DNA from: Geosiphon pyriformis
Lineage: Eukaryota > Glomeromycota > Glomeromycetes > Archaeosporales > Geosiphonaceae
NCBI GenBank assembly: GCA_016748015.1
Contig: JAAOMT010000441.1
Span: forward strand, 384,005 to 448,004
DNA: 64,000 bases
Reading direction: 5' to 3'
The number at the start of each line of letters is the position of its first letter. Positions within the stretch are counted from its first letter, which is position 1. The notes under the pieces are model-generated. The model searched no databases, had not been told where the DNA came from, and saw only the letters and a program-made list of their open reading frames with translations. Below, piece by piece: positions 9,400 to 20,731 of the stretch. The position numbers were made by a program, and so were the translations under genes.

Positions 9400-10956
9400 A
9401 TTCTTCCAATCTCTTATTAATTGATTCACTGAACTTTTCCAATTTGGAATCCAATTCAGATGATCCATTCATTACTAGATTAATGGCTTGGGTGTGGTTG
9501 GCCTCTGACTCAGTGGATTCAAAATCTTTGGTGTGTGTAACTGCGTTTTAAAGTGTGCCTGGATGCAACGAATGTATATGTTGTAAGATGCTGCTGCACA
9601 GGCCACGGATAAACTGTTTGAGGATTTGTAGTGCTGTGAAATAGTTGGTGTCAATTGCTTGAATTTGGCATAGATTTCAATGAAAGCATCCTAGATAAGT
9701 AGTGACTGCTTCAGTTTCTCCTTGTTTTATGGTTGTAAATGTGTTGACTAGGGAATTAATACTGTTATTGTTGTTAAAGTATCTTAGGAATTCCACTTTG
9801 AAGGCATTGAAATCTTGTGGTTTATTAATCAAGCTTTGATACCAGGAATTGACGGTATTCTTGAGAAAGTAGGGAATGGCTGTATTGCTTGGGCATCATT
9901 TCATTCATTGGCTGTGATGGCCTTTTCTACATCATTCAGCCATACTTAAGTGTCATCCTCTTTGCTGGTAAAGTTGTTAAGTTTTGCGATTGGTGCGTAA
10001 GCCATTGGATCTAAGTTGGATTGTTGTGGTACTGGTTGTTGGGGTGGAAGTGGCTGTTGTATGGATTCAGCTATTGGATTAATTGGTAGTTGATTGATAA
10101 CAATTACCGGAGGTAAGTTTTGTTGATTAATTAATTCAGAGTTTAGATTGTTCTGCCTTTGATGATTCAGAGTTTCGATTTCTGAATTTTCTAGATTTAG
10201 ATTTTGTTGAGTTTCAAAATTCGGAGTTTCAACTTCTGAGTTTTCAGTGATCAGGTTCTGGTAAGTAAATTCTTGTTCCTCAGATTTTTCTTCCTTTTTT
10301 TTTGATTTTGTTACTTCTTACAGATCAGAAATTCCGAAATCTGGTGACAGTGGTGGTGATTGGAGGCCTAATGGAGTTGGTAATTGCAAGTTAAATCCTT
10401 CAAAGTATTTGCTATATGGTCCTAATAAGTCTGTTTTCTCTTGTTTATTTTGAAATAGAAATCTTCCAAATGCTGATGTCACATTTGATGTGAACGTGCC
10501 TGTAGATGTAATATTAATGGCACTTTTCAGTGTGTAGTGATAGGATGGAGCAGTTGGTGATTCAACTCTTGTTTTCTTCCAAGTGGGTGGTTGTATCTTT
10601 TTGGGTGTTATTGCTGGTATTTGTAGTTTTCCTTTGCCTTTACTGGCATAAGTAATTGAATATCTTTGTTGGGTGTGATGTTTAATTTTTTTGTTGATCT
10701 CAGTAATGATAAAGGCAAAATTGTGATTTGTTGGCAGGTTGGTATTTTGAATTAATTCTCTATAGAAAGTTTCCCTGGCTGATTTAGTATTCACTGGTGT
10801 TCCTAACAAAGAGGAAATCTTTTTGTTAACGTAAAAATTAAAGGCTAATTCAATGGATATATTATTGTGGTTTAATCCCAAGTATTGACAATAGTGTTGA
10901 AATAAGGATTTTGCGAATCCTAAATGGTTTGCTCCTATATTTTCTAATTCTGCCAC
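9400..10956 (-). pseudogene. Gypsy-1 gag, broken
   Basis: 10318-10956 is open for 212 codons (N-terminal gag; basic stretch near residue 90-130; Pro/Leu-rich end). From about 10060 down to 9400 the minus strand shows the capsid-like part in several frames: VWLNDVEKAITANE, FKVEFLRYFNNNNS, TTIKQGETEAVTTYL and FIRGLCSS, which correspond in order to the Retrotrans_gag segments of Gypsy-2. Multiple stops break the frame. The first codon of the long segment is GTG, so no proper start is visible. Confidence 0.68.
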
Positions 10957-10998
10957 TTTTGGATAGTGTTTGTTGGTGCTGGTTCTCTGTAAGATTAT

Positions 10999-11016
10999 AC
11001 CTCACAGGAAGCACCA
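10999..11016 (-). promoter_or_regulatory. Gypsy-1 primer-binding-like site
   Basis: Minus strand TGGTGCTTCCTGTGAGGT, two bases (TT) after the LTR end. The first seven bases match the Gypsy-2 site, so both elements probably use related tRNA primers whose acceptor end reads AGCACCA. Confidence 0.6.
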
Positions 11017-11018
11017 AA

Positions 11019-11862
11019 TGTTACAGGTGACAATTTCTGGTGTTGAATTAAATACAAACCTGTAACTTGGTGCTCAAAGCTATTCTTGTTGTCAATGATC
11101 TGAAGGTTTTGTATCTGAAGGATTTGGTTGAGTTCTTTGTATAATGGACAGAGATTCAATGGTGATGGTTTTATTCATAGCTTCCCGAAACCACAGTTTC
11201 ATCAATTTCTTTTTCAGCTTGATGGCCAGTATTTCTCCTAATAAGCTATCCTCAATCGAGTGTTCTACTCTTATTTCTGGGTCTTTTACCAGTCACATTT
11301 ATCCTGACATTAGTACCCCACATGTTAATCCTCAATAGAGTTAGTAAACAACAATAAAATTAAAGCAAGAAAATAAAGAAAATAAAATAAAATAAAGAAA
11401 GAAAAGAAATAAGCCAAGGTGATTTGCAAGTTAGTATTCCGTCAATAGCCATAATCAAGAGCTATTGTTCCAGTGTGGTTAAATATCAATTACTATCAAC
11501 ATAAAGTGTTGATAGTGGAAATAGGTTTAAAATAACAAATAGTAATTTGGAGAGTTGCTTAAATTAAATCTAAACTAAGAAGTCTGTCTTTTCAGCTTCT
11601 AATCCTACTGCTATATATACATAATTGAGATTTCTCAATTCCTCGATTCTTCACGATAGGAATCCTGGAATTCCTGGAATCCTGCGATTTCTTTGAGAGA
11701 AATCCTGGAATTCTGGAATCCTGTGATTCCTTGTTGGGGAATCTTGAAATTCCTGGAATCCTGCAATTCCTGAGAGGAATCCTGGAATTCCACATTTACT
11801 ATGCCTACTTCTGATTGGCTAATAATCATGCTAATATATTTCCTATATTTCTATGAGTAACA
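11019..11862 (-). repeat. LTR of Gypsy-1 (LTR-a), 844 bp
   Basis: On the minus strand it begins TGTTACTC and ends CTGTAACA. A TATA-like GTATATATAG lies at about 11608-11620. U3 contains a tract (11640-11800) built from imperfect repeats of GGAATTCCAGGATTCC. The U5 end carries a 9-base inverted repeat GTTACAGGT (11020-11028) / ACCTGTAAC (11058-11066) that abuts the primer-binding site. The sequence does not match LTR-b, so it defines a different family. Immediately right of it (11863) LINE A sequence begins; the expected target duplicate is atggt. Confidence 0.82.
11640..11800. repeat. GGAATTCC-based minisatellite inside LTR-a
   Basis: About 160 bases made of variant units of GGAATTCCAGGATTCC / GGAATCCTGGAATTCC. 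The unit is itself nearly palindromic, so the tract can fold on either strand. It lies in the U3 part of LTR-a upstream of its TATA box, the usual place for enhancer repeats. Confidence 0.75.
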
Positions 11863-13932
11863 ATGGTTATTGTGAATAGAACCAAAAAATCTAATAAAAC
11901 ACCTGGACATTTTGATTTAAACCAAATTATTATGCACATGATGCCAACCCACAGAATCATAGGCTTTATGCATATCTTGCAGCACAAACCAAAATTCACA
12001 ATCCTTCTCCAAAGTGTCTTTAACAACCAAACCAATAGCAAAAATAGGAAACTAAGTAGTAGTGCTCTTAAGCACAAAAAAATTGTCCTCACAAAGAACA
12101 TTGAATAGACTGCATGCTGACAAAATCCTGTCAGACAGCAACTTAGAAAGAATCTTATGAGCAGTCTTAATTAAAGCAATTGGTCTAGTATTTGTTAAAA
12201 TGTCTTTCCACTTATAGGGCTTAGGAATTATTAACACCCAAGCTTCTTTCCAACAATGGAGAACTAACTCACATACCAAACAAATGTTCATAAGATCCAG
12301 AAGCAAGTCTAGTACAGATCTATCACAATGTTTCCAAAGTTCATTTGAAATGCCAGACAAGCCAGCAGCTTTACCATCTAATAAATTCTTAACAACACAC
12401 ATCAAGTCATCTAAACTGATAGCATCTATCACACCAGAAAAAGCATTATCATCAACATAATTCAATAGCAGGTATTGACACTGCCACAAATCAGAAACAC
12501 TCTTCAGCATGGCTTTTTTCCTCATCCAGCCCTCTATTATATCATCTACCTTACTCTTAACTTCCACTGGGTCCAAAATCAAATTGCCATCAGAAACCAA
12601 ATGGTCCAACACTACTTTGCAGAATGGACATTTCAAAACACTATGGATTGTGTGGCTTTTGTTAACCACAAAATTCTCCATTCTTCTTTCAATAGCTGAT
12701 CTAATGCCTGACTTCTCAGCTCACAATAACTCGGCAAGCTTAAAGACACAATAAGATCTCCTTACACCATAGAGAGCAGAATAGACATAATTCAAACTTG
12801 TACCAGAACTTACAAGATCCCAAACAACAGAAGCTTTGTCACTATCCAGAGAAATCCAGTGTCTTAAAAAAAATTCAAACTGGCCAGAGTCCACCTTGCG
12901 AGAAGCCTTGACAATTTTTGAGATCAAAATTTCCAAGTTATGCAACTTGGAAGACTTCTTGGTAAACACTCCATTATAACCCTTAAACCATTTTTTCTTG
13001 AAAGTTCCATTAGCCGAAAATATCATTACTTTGTGAACAATGTTCCACATAGCATCCAGATCAGAAAATCTTCTGGCCAATCCAAACTTGTCTAAAAACA
13101 TGTCAGCATTGACTGCAGTAGCATCCTTAAATTCACCCCATTTCACTTCATCCACATTTTTGACATCAAACTTCCAATGATTCTTATTTACCTGTTTGTG
13201 TAGTAAACTTAACTAGAAATCAAGCAAACCACCCAAACCCATGAAAACAGAAACAGCTTTGTGATTGGTATCAAAATAGTTTTCAATACTGGTTACACTA
13301 CTATTCATTATAGCATTGGTCAAACTTGAAAAAACAAGAATGTAATTGAGAGCTTTAGCAATACCACAAAAATTGGTCTATGTAGGCATCTTGGTGAACA
13401 AACTTCCCTTTAAAGAATCAACTAAACCCAAATCAAAGCATTTCCTGAAACTAGCAAACTTTTGGGCACTGTCTTCATTGAAATTACCACTCAAAACAAT
13501 GAAAGAAAACTCATTTACTACTTTTGCAATAAAAGAATTGATTTCACCAGCCTGAGAGAACTGAACCACTGAAGAAACACCAGCATAGAGCCCCAAAATT
13601 GACATGGATAGATTATTTTTAAAGAGTAACTTGAGGAAAAGGAGTTAACCAAATACTTCGAAAATCTTACACATATGTTTTACGAAAGAATTGTCCATGA
13701 CAATTACAACACTAGAGTCCAAATAACCAGAATTCAAACCAGAAGTGAAAACCCAAACACTATCAAATTTATTCATGATCCATGGGTGGATCTTATCCTT
13801 CAACTTAGTCTTAGTAACAACAGAAATCAAATTGTTTATCTCTTTATACCAACAAATTATATTATCTTGTTTCACAGGATTGTTTATACCTTTAACATTG
13901 CATGTGGCAATCTTCCAAACTAGACTAGTCAT
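11863..13932 (-). pseudogene. LINE A ORF2 (APE endonuclease and partial RT), decayed
   Basis: ORF2 opens with MTSLVWKIATCNVKGIN, the N-terminus of an apurinic/apyrimidinic-type endonuclease. The motif that is TETKL in LINE E reads TKTKL here, so the metal-binding Glu is replaced by Lys (GAA-to-AAA). Later segments give SILGLYAGVSSVVQFSQ, LSGNFNED, and then the RT start with AAGLSGISNELWKHCD, ALIKTAHKILSKLLSDR and HKAYDSVGW. Frames change at about 13640, 13200, 12720 and 12060. The start codon shares a base with the ORF1 stop (TAATG at 13930-13934). Confidence 0.82.
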
Positions 13933-13934
13933 TA
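13930..13934 (-). promoter_or_regulatory. LINE A ORF1 stop / ORF2 start overlap (TAATG)
   Basis: The ORF1 stop TAA (13932-13934) and the ORF2 ATG (13930-13932) share one base. This layout is known from LINEs that translate ORF2 by termination-reinitiation. LINE E has the variant ATGA and LINE D the decayed form TAATA at the same place. Confidence 0.75.
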
Positions 13935-15712
13935 AGAAGAAAGTTTGGAAGATGCACTACCAGCCAAAATTGAATTATCAAATCTTGCTGTTAGACTTAA
14001 AACCAAAGCAGAAAGTCTTTTTAACATGTTTTCCAATTTTTTTACCTCAGAAAAAGCAAAAGAATCCAAAATCACAGCAGTCTCACCACTTGTGGTCTTA
14101 CTTGAGCCCTCTCTCATCATTACATCACCCACCCAATTCTGTGATAAGGGAGTCATCAGCAGCTGACATCCAGGGCTAGGCTGAGAAACTGCTGGCACAA
14201 ATGAGTCTAATCTCTTAACCAACTTACTAATTTGTCCTGCAAGGCTAGCAAAACTGCTTTCTAAAACAGCAAACTTTTTTTCAACATCACTCATATCAGG
14301 AAGAATAGGCTTTATCTCCAAAAAAGAACCAGAATTGACTAAAACATTTCACACAGGGAGAGGAGAAAAGAAGGGCCCATCAGCAATCTTTATCCAAGAA
14401 ACCCCACCAAAAGCAACAGGACAAGCAATCAGAGCCAAATGCTTGGCATAGATGGTTGCCAACTTGCTTTTATCTATGTCTAAGAGAGATCTGCAAAAAG
14501 ATTTTCCAGAGAAAAAATTCTCACCTACAGCACAGTCCAAAGATGTATGACTTATTTTCTTACACACAGCATATTTAAAAAAACCCAAGTGAGACCAATG
14601 CAGATTTACACTCCTCAAAACTGAAGTAGTTCCCATAATGACATTCAAGGAATCAGCTGATTCAAAACAAACAACAGCACATCTGGCCCGAGCATATGTA
14701 ACAAGATGACAATCAAATGCACATGTTTTCTCATCCACAAAACCAATATAATCTCAGATGTCATAAGCAGTCATTCCCATTAGTAGAGTATAGAGCAGTG
14801 CTCTATGTTGATCTCTTGCATCCCACAATTCCTTGTTTTGATCAGTCTTGGCCACATGTACAGCATTCTTTTTAATTAGGATAGACCAACAAGCTGCAAC
14901 TAAATCAGTCTGTTCACTCTTACTAAATTCAACTATAGCTTTCTGTTACAAACCCACCAACTGTATTTTAATCGACACCACCATATCAAATACAGATAGT
15001 GCAGCATGTACAGCCTCAGCCGAAGTCTCAATAAAGATTTTTTTCACTACCACAGCCCAATCTGAGTACTTGATGATTTTTTGAGATTGGTGTTCACTAA
15101 GATCTTCACTTCCTCAGCTTTTTTAGAAGCCTGCACCAAACTTAATTCAGAAGTAAATGTCACTCTGATGATTCTAGCAAATTTCAAAAGGATAAAACCC
15201 CCCCCAAAACCATTGATTTTAGAAAATAACTTTTTAACTACTACAAGTTTTTCTTGAGCAGATTTCCCAATAACATTGTCCAAACTAATGTCCAGAGCAA
15301 AAGATCTTCTAGCAGAAACATTGACCAAGTTCTTTAAAGAGAGAAAGAGGACCACAGGTTTGTCTAACAGTATGTCATTATTATTATCACCCAAAAAGTT
15401 AATTTTCTTTAGCAGTTTTTCCAGTGCCCTCTTGGTAAGAATTTTTGAACTTTTAAGCATTTGTTCCAAGTCCTCTTTAGTGAAAGCTTCACCATCTCCA
15501 TAATCAAAGCTGGTTTCTTCAACCAAACATTTTTTCTCTATGTCTACACTATCAAACTCAATAGTATCACCAGTTTCAGAACTCCAAGAATGACTATTTG
15601 ACATCTTAGCAGTAACAAATTTTCTATTACCAATATTATTCTTCAAAGCACCACCTCTTCTCTTTTTTCTAGACTTAGCAAACTTAACACCAATATCAGA
15701 ACCAGGCTCCAT
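13932..15712 (-). pseudogene. LINE A ORF1 (RNA-binding Gag-like protein), frameshifted
   Basis: Three open pieces (15047-15712, 14349-14738, 13932-14321) align in order with the single ORF1 of LINE E. The first has the basic KKRRGG patch and the segment VVVKKLFSKINGFGGGFILLKF. The second has the zinc-knuckle region, here VCKKISHTSLDC, where the first Cys of the CCHC set is missing. The third is a coiled, Ser-rich tail with LESSFASLAGQISKLVKRLDS. ORF1 proteins of this kind coat the element RNA. The ATG at 15710-15712 (MEPGSD) is the likely start; the frame is open further upstream without ATG. Confidence 0.75.
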
Positions 15713-15850
15713 AATAGACCTGTTTAGAATGGCAATACTAGGGCCAATGGTGGTCTTATAATTAAGCAAAAATGGTTTGAATTTATTGTACTGAATAATG
15801 AAAAAACTTCTTTCAAAAAATATTTTGGCTCTTTTTTGGGAATTTGGGAT

Positions 15851-16814
15851 GAATGAGAGAAAGAAAATTTTTTTTAAATTATATTGAATTTAATAAAAAA
15901 AATTATTTAAAAAAATATTTTATACATAAAAGCAATTAAAATACAATTATTTTTAACTATTTTACTTATATTAATATTTTAAACACCTATTTTTTTTCTT
16001 AATTTTATGATCACAATTAGAGCAAAAAGTAAAAAAGTTTTAAAGATTATTTTTTTTATAGTAATTAATAAAGTTTTAACAAAAAAAGTTTTTATTATTA
16101 TTAAAACAATTAAACAAAATATATTAACAGTGTTTTTTTAAATATTAATAATAAAAAGCTGTTTTTGGCAGTTTTTAAATTAATTTTTTATTTTTAATTA
16201 ATAATTTTTTTTCAATTAATTTTAATATTGTTTTTATACTTTTTAAAAACTCCAAAGTTTTTAACAATAAGTTAGTTAACAAACTGGTTTTTTTGTATTT
16301 ATTATTATTACTATTATTATTATTACTATTTTACAAATAACTAAAAAGATTAAAAACTTCAAAAAACAGTAATAATTACTTAAATTTACTATTATTATAC
16401 TGAATTTTTTTGTAATTTTAGATAAAATCTTAAATAAATTTTTACAATAAAATTTAGCTCTTTTTTTAATATAAACAATAACAGTAATAATATATTTTTT
16501 AAGATAAACCAAAATTAATTATTAGTTTTATTGTTAAATATAATGTTTTTTAGCAAAATATTGTTGATTTTAAAAGCAAAACAAAATATATTTTTAGATA
16601 TATTTTAATTTATTAAATTATTAATATTTAAAGATTAAATTGATTAAATAAAAACCAAATTAATTTTTTTTTAATATTGTATTTGAAAAACAATTTTTAA
16701 TTATTAAAAGTTTTTTAAATAAGTAATAAATATTTTAATATTTAATACTATTTTTAAGATCAAATTAATCTTAATTAATTACTTGTTTTATTGCTATTTG
16801 GTTTTATTAAACTT
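15851..16814. other. AT-rich desert, no gene seen
   Basis: Very AT-rich sequence with runs of A and T. I see no gene, no LTR end and no recognisable protein segment on either strand. Confidence 0.6.
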
Positions 16815-17390
16815 TTTATTTATTTAATAAATAAAGTCCAAATATTATCTAATATAATACATCAAATTAAGTAATCTAAACTAAATATAAATTATATATT
16901 TACTACCAGCCACTTAAGCTAGTTAAAATAATACTAAGCATCTATATAAACAGAAATTTTATTGCCAACACCAAAAATAAATGAATACAAAATACATATA
17001 TTAAAACTAATACTTAAAGTTTTAACAATATCAAACAATTTAACTATGCTTTTTAACAGTATATTTAAAAAACTGTCAACAAAAGAAGACAGCAAATTAT
17101 TTAGTAGAATTAAAACATTTTTTTTCATAATTACATAATGTTTGAAACAGATAAGTCAAATATTATTTTTGTATATTAAAATTAAACTGTATACAAAACT
17201 TATAATTTTATCAACAGTCATTTTAAAATTTTTAAAAACAGAGAAAAATTCTAAATACCAAGTTTTAAAAACAAAACTTTTGCACAAGACAGTATACATT
17301 GCAATATTTGACAAATATAATAATAAATGCCATAACACAACAAAAATTTCTATAGTATCTTAATAAATAGAATAATAAACATACTTTTAT
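16815..17390 (-). mobile_element. LINE B: decayed LINE 3' fragment
   Basis: Minus-strand translation of 16934-17338 aligns with the C-terminal end of LINE E ORF2 (36098-36490): TVLCKSFVFKTW against VALCKDFVFDGW, SFVYSLILIYKNNIWL against SFVCEFCLAFQDNIWL, and GVGNKISVYIDA against GIGDLVSVHIDV. The fragment ends in the same 3' untranslated sequence (ACCAGCCA region) and a TTTATTTATTTAAT tail near 16815. Differences are mainly towards A and T. Only the last part of the element is present, as expected from 5' truncation. Confidence 0.78.
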
Positions 17391-17426
17391 ATATAGATAT
17401 TTTCATATTAAAAGAACACTTTATGA

Positions 17427-17708
17427 ACAAAAATAGAACTTACAACAATAAACTTCACTCCTAAAGCTATACAAAAACAAATTTACAATGAATTCAAGAC
17501 AGCAGCTAGACCAACAAATACTTGCTATAAACTCAGAGCAGCATTTAGATTCTATGATTTATTTAATACTTACAAAAATGTCCTACAATTCAATATTCCA
17601 ATCAATAAAGATTTAATATATTGGCAAACTCATAAAACTGAAATTTCAACAATTTTCAGACCAAATTACCATGATTATTTTGGATTACTATCTCAATATT
17701 ACAAATAA
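17427..17708 (+). pseudogene. Unrecognised reading frame at the 3' end of the Gypsy remnant
   Basis: A stop-free frame of 93 codons, without ATG near its beginning, ends 41 bases before the LTR. It contains TPKAIQKQIYNEFKTAARP, YKLRAAFRFYDLF, YWQTHKTEIS and FRPNYHDYFGLLSQYYK. An open frame of this length with mixed composition is unlikely by chance in DNA this rich in A and T. It occupies the position of the pol C-terminus or of an extra 3' ORF, but I do not recognise the family. The Gypsy-1 and Gypsy-2 copies cannot be compared because their 3' ends are outside the window. Confidence 0.4.
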
Positions 17709-17749
17709 TACTTGGATTTCAATAGAACTCAATCTTAAGAAGGAGATTA

Positions 17750-18716
17750 TGTTATCAATAGAATTTTAGCTATTAACTAGTATGAAATTACTCTTATAAT
17801 TTTTATTATTAATTAGTATATATTAATATTATTTCAAATTATCACTTATTATTTAATCAAATTATTAAATATTATCATTTAATTAATAATCCGATTTATT
17901 TAATAAAAATTAGGATGATTAAATTACACAATACTCTAAACTATGTAATATTTAAGAATTCACTGAAATTTGTAGAAATTCACCAAAATAATAAATAATT
18001 TATTGAAATAATTAATAGTTCATTAAAATAACTTGTAGTTTGTTGAAATGTATCTTTAATTTGTCAAAATTATATCAAAAAAGAAAGTTTAAGTTTATAG
18101 ACTAATACTACAACAAGTTGTATAAAAAAAGAGTTTTTTTCTTCAAAAAAATATATCTTACTTAAAATTATCTTAGTTAAAATTAATCATCTCTTACACA
18201 TCTTTACAAATTAAATAAAAATCAAATATTCAAAAATTCAAATCTTAAATTATTATATTTGAAATTCCTGAAAATCCAACTAATATTTTGAAATTAATTA
18301 GCTACTAATTTTAATAATCTGTTAAGGACTTCAGATCTAAATAAAAAACAATTTTCTTGACAAAATTCTATTTCTTTTACATTTTTTTTATTTTATTTTA
18401 TTATAATTATTAGAGTAGTCTACAGACAAAATTTTTGTAGAAGAGTTAACTTTTATAGCAAAGCAATTACACATTTTTAATAAGCTTTTAGATAAGCAAT
18501 TCCTGAGAAAGAGTTGACTTTTACTACAAAATAACTACATATAGTAACTGATACAGAATTGGTCATTCCACTTATAAGTTTAATAGTTCAAATTATAAGA
18601 AATAATTTGAAAATAAATTCAGTTATTAGAGGCTCAATAACTTCCAATAAATGTGAATTTACAGCAAACAGACATTAATAACATTCAAAAAAAGAGACCA
18701 AAAACCTTTAGTAACA
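17750..18716 (+). repeat. LTR-c, AT-decayed copy of the Gypsy-2 LTR (967 bp)
   Basis: Starts TGTTATC and ends TAGTAACA. It aligns along its whole length with the minus strand of LTR-b: the six-copy U3 motif (17956-18070), TATA box TGTATAAAAAAAGAG (18118-18132), AGCAATTCCTGAGAAAGAG and AAAGAGACCAAAAACC near the end. Most differences are C-to-T or G-to-A. The CG-containing units AGTTCGCCGAAA of LTR-b appear as forms such as AATTCACTGAAA and AATTTATTGAAA. Confidence 0.85.
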
Positions 18717-20731
18717 ATAATTATCTATGTTGATATATAATTTTTCAGATTTTTTAAACAGATTTGTATTGATAAAAATAGTTAAAATAAGTAAAAAAAT
18801 AGATAAAAAAAACAAATATAACTAAAGCTTTTAAATTTCAGCAGTCTTATTGTAAATAAAAGATTAATAAAACAAAAAGTCTTAAGTAATATATTGGATT
18901 TAAATCAGTTTTAAAAAACAATATAAAATTATTTTATATAAATTTTGTTTTTAATGTTTTTTTAATTGTTATTATAAAATTTTTATTGATAATTTTTTTT
19001 AATTATATTTAAAATTATTAAGTTTTTTGTAATAATTTTTGTTTTTTTTATCTTCTATTGTATTTTATAATATTTTTTTTAATATATTTTTTAATAATAT
19101 TAAAAATATTTTTGATGTTTTTAATATTATTATTTTAATTAATTAATTTATATTAATTAGAAAAAACAATATTAAAAAAATAATTACTTAAAAAATATTT
19201 TCAAGACCAAATTAATAATTTTTTTTTAGTTATTGTTTTTGAAATTAGTAATTTGGTTTTTTAAGTTAATAACTATATGTGTTTTATTTCTTAATTTTTT
19301 AATTTTTATTATTATCAATATTTTGTTATTATAATTTTTAGATCTTTAATTTTTGAATTTAATTGTTTTAAAAATTAACACTTTATATAAATATTGTATT
19401 TAATAAAAATTTTTTCGATATTATTATTATTATAAATATTAAGATTTAAATTATTTAGTTTTGAATTACAAAATATTATCTTGTTTTTAAAAAAAAATTT
19501 TAAATTTATTAGTAATTTCAAGTTTTTTGTTTTATTTTTTGTTAATATAAAGTTTTATTTTAATGTTTTGTCTTTTGGCTTTTATTATTATATTTTTGGC
19601 TGTTTTTGTTATAAATTTTGTGTTTAAATCTAAGTTAAATTCTTTGAAATTTCAAATCTTAAATTTAAGTATTTTAATTAAGTTTGTTAGTTATTTTGGT
19701 TATTATTTTATTAAATACTTTTTTTGTTTTACATAAAAAATTAAGAAATATAATTATTATAATTTAAAGTAAAATGTTTATTTTTAGTAAATTTTTAAAT
19801 AAAATTAACAGAAAATTGGTTAAAATTAAAACTAAAATTTACTTATTTAAATAAAATTATCATCCAAATTATTCAAATTATTTATTATTTAATTTTTATA
19901 AATTTATATTTATTTGGTTAAAAATTATTAACTTTTAAGCTAATATTAATAATATTAATACAATATTACTAATAATACTAAATAATAGCTATTAATTATA
20001 AGTATTAATAAAATACTAATTTTTATTTTCTTATTATTTTGTTTTTTGTTTATTAATTAATTAAAAAAAGCATTAAAATTATAATATCAAAAATTGTTTA
20101 GTAAAAAATACAAAAATAAGCATAGAATTGATTAATTAAATTGCTTATTAAAAGAGTAAAAAACACTAAAATAAATTAGTAATTATGTTGAAAAAATTAG
20201 ATATTAAATATTTCTAATTATTATCTATGAATTTCTGTTTATTATATAAAAAAGTCAATTATTAAAACTTTTAAATAATTAAAATTTTTAAAATTATTTA
20301 ATAACATAAAAACACCAATTTTTAAATTAAGATTAAAATATTTTTAATTACTAATTTTAATTTATATTGTTAGATTTTAGATTTTTATTTAATATTTATT
20401 GGTTTAAAAACTGTAGTAATTGTTGTAATGACCTAAATAATTGTGTTTAATATGTAATCTGTAAATAAAATAGTTGTATTAAATAATATATTAATGTATA
20501 TATTAATAATTAAAACATTGAAATATAATATAAATTTGGCTAATATTGTTTTTGTAAAGTTTTAAATCTGTAAATTAGAATTTGGTATTTATTAATTGGA
20601 TTTTTTAACTGATTTTTTTGTCTTTGGTTTTTTAATTAAGACTAGTAATTTACTTTAATATGATTTTGTTTGTAACAATAATTATAAATAGAATTGTTCT
20701 ATTGTTATTATAAAGATTAAGTTGTTAAGGC
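18717..20731. other. AT-rich desert, no gene seen
   Basis: Two kilobases of extremely AT-rich sequence with long homopolymer runs. No open frame of meaningful composition and no recognisable repeat border was found. It may be fully decayed transposon DNA, but that is inference. Confidence 0.6.

Larger units (their letters stand above)
3937..11862 (-). mobile_element. Gypsy-1: dUTPase-bearing Ty3/gypsy retrotransposon, interrupted by Gypsy-2
   Basis: Minus-strand order: LTR (11019-11862), primer-binding-like site, gag, CCHC, protease, Cys-rich block, dUTPase, reverse transcriptase, RNase H, integrase. RT before integrase is the Ty3/gypsy order. The integrase breaks off just after its catalytic Glu region at 3937, where the LTR of Gypsy-2 begins; the rest and the 3' LTR should lie beyond the left edge. 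Most frames carry stops, but the dUTPase reading frame is 418 codons long and open. The right LTR border (11862) cuts a LINE reverse transcriptase gene (LINE A), so Gypsy-1 inserted into that LINE. Confidence 0.88.
11863..15850 (-). mobile_element. LINE A: non-LTR retrotransposon cut by Gypsy-1
   Basis: Minus-strand element with a 5' untranslated part (15713-15850, alike to 30490-30577 of LINE D), ORF1 (13932-15712) and ORF2 (endonuclease and start of RT). It stops abruptly at 11862/11863 within the RT gene, shortly after HKAYDSVGW, where the LTR of Gypsy-1 starts. The missing RT palm, RNase H and 3' end should lie left of the window. Frames carry frameshifts and stops, mostly explained by C-to-T and G-to-A changes relative to LINE E. 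The EN-RT-RNase H layout of its relatives places it in the I-type group of LINEs. Confidence 0.88.
17427..18716 (+). mobile_element. Gypsy-2-family remnant: 3' internal end plus LTR
   Basis: A purine tract AAGAAGGAGA (17737-17746) stands just before an LTR (17750-18716), as a polypurine tract does before a 3' LTR. The LTR is an AT-decayed relative of LTR-b. No PBS-like TTTGGTGC follows its end, which again fits a 3' LTR. Flanking pentamers (gatta / ataat) do not match, so the left part of the element is deleted. Confidence 0.75.

Noticed and set aside
16276-16512. 78-codon minus-strand frame rich in Ile, Lys and Val.
   Set aside because: Low complexity in very AT-rich DNA, no motif; not a membrane protein gene on this evidence.
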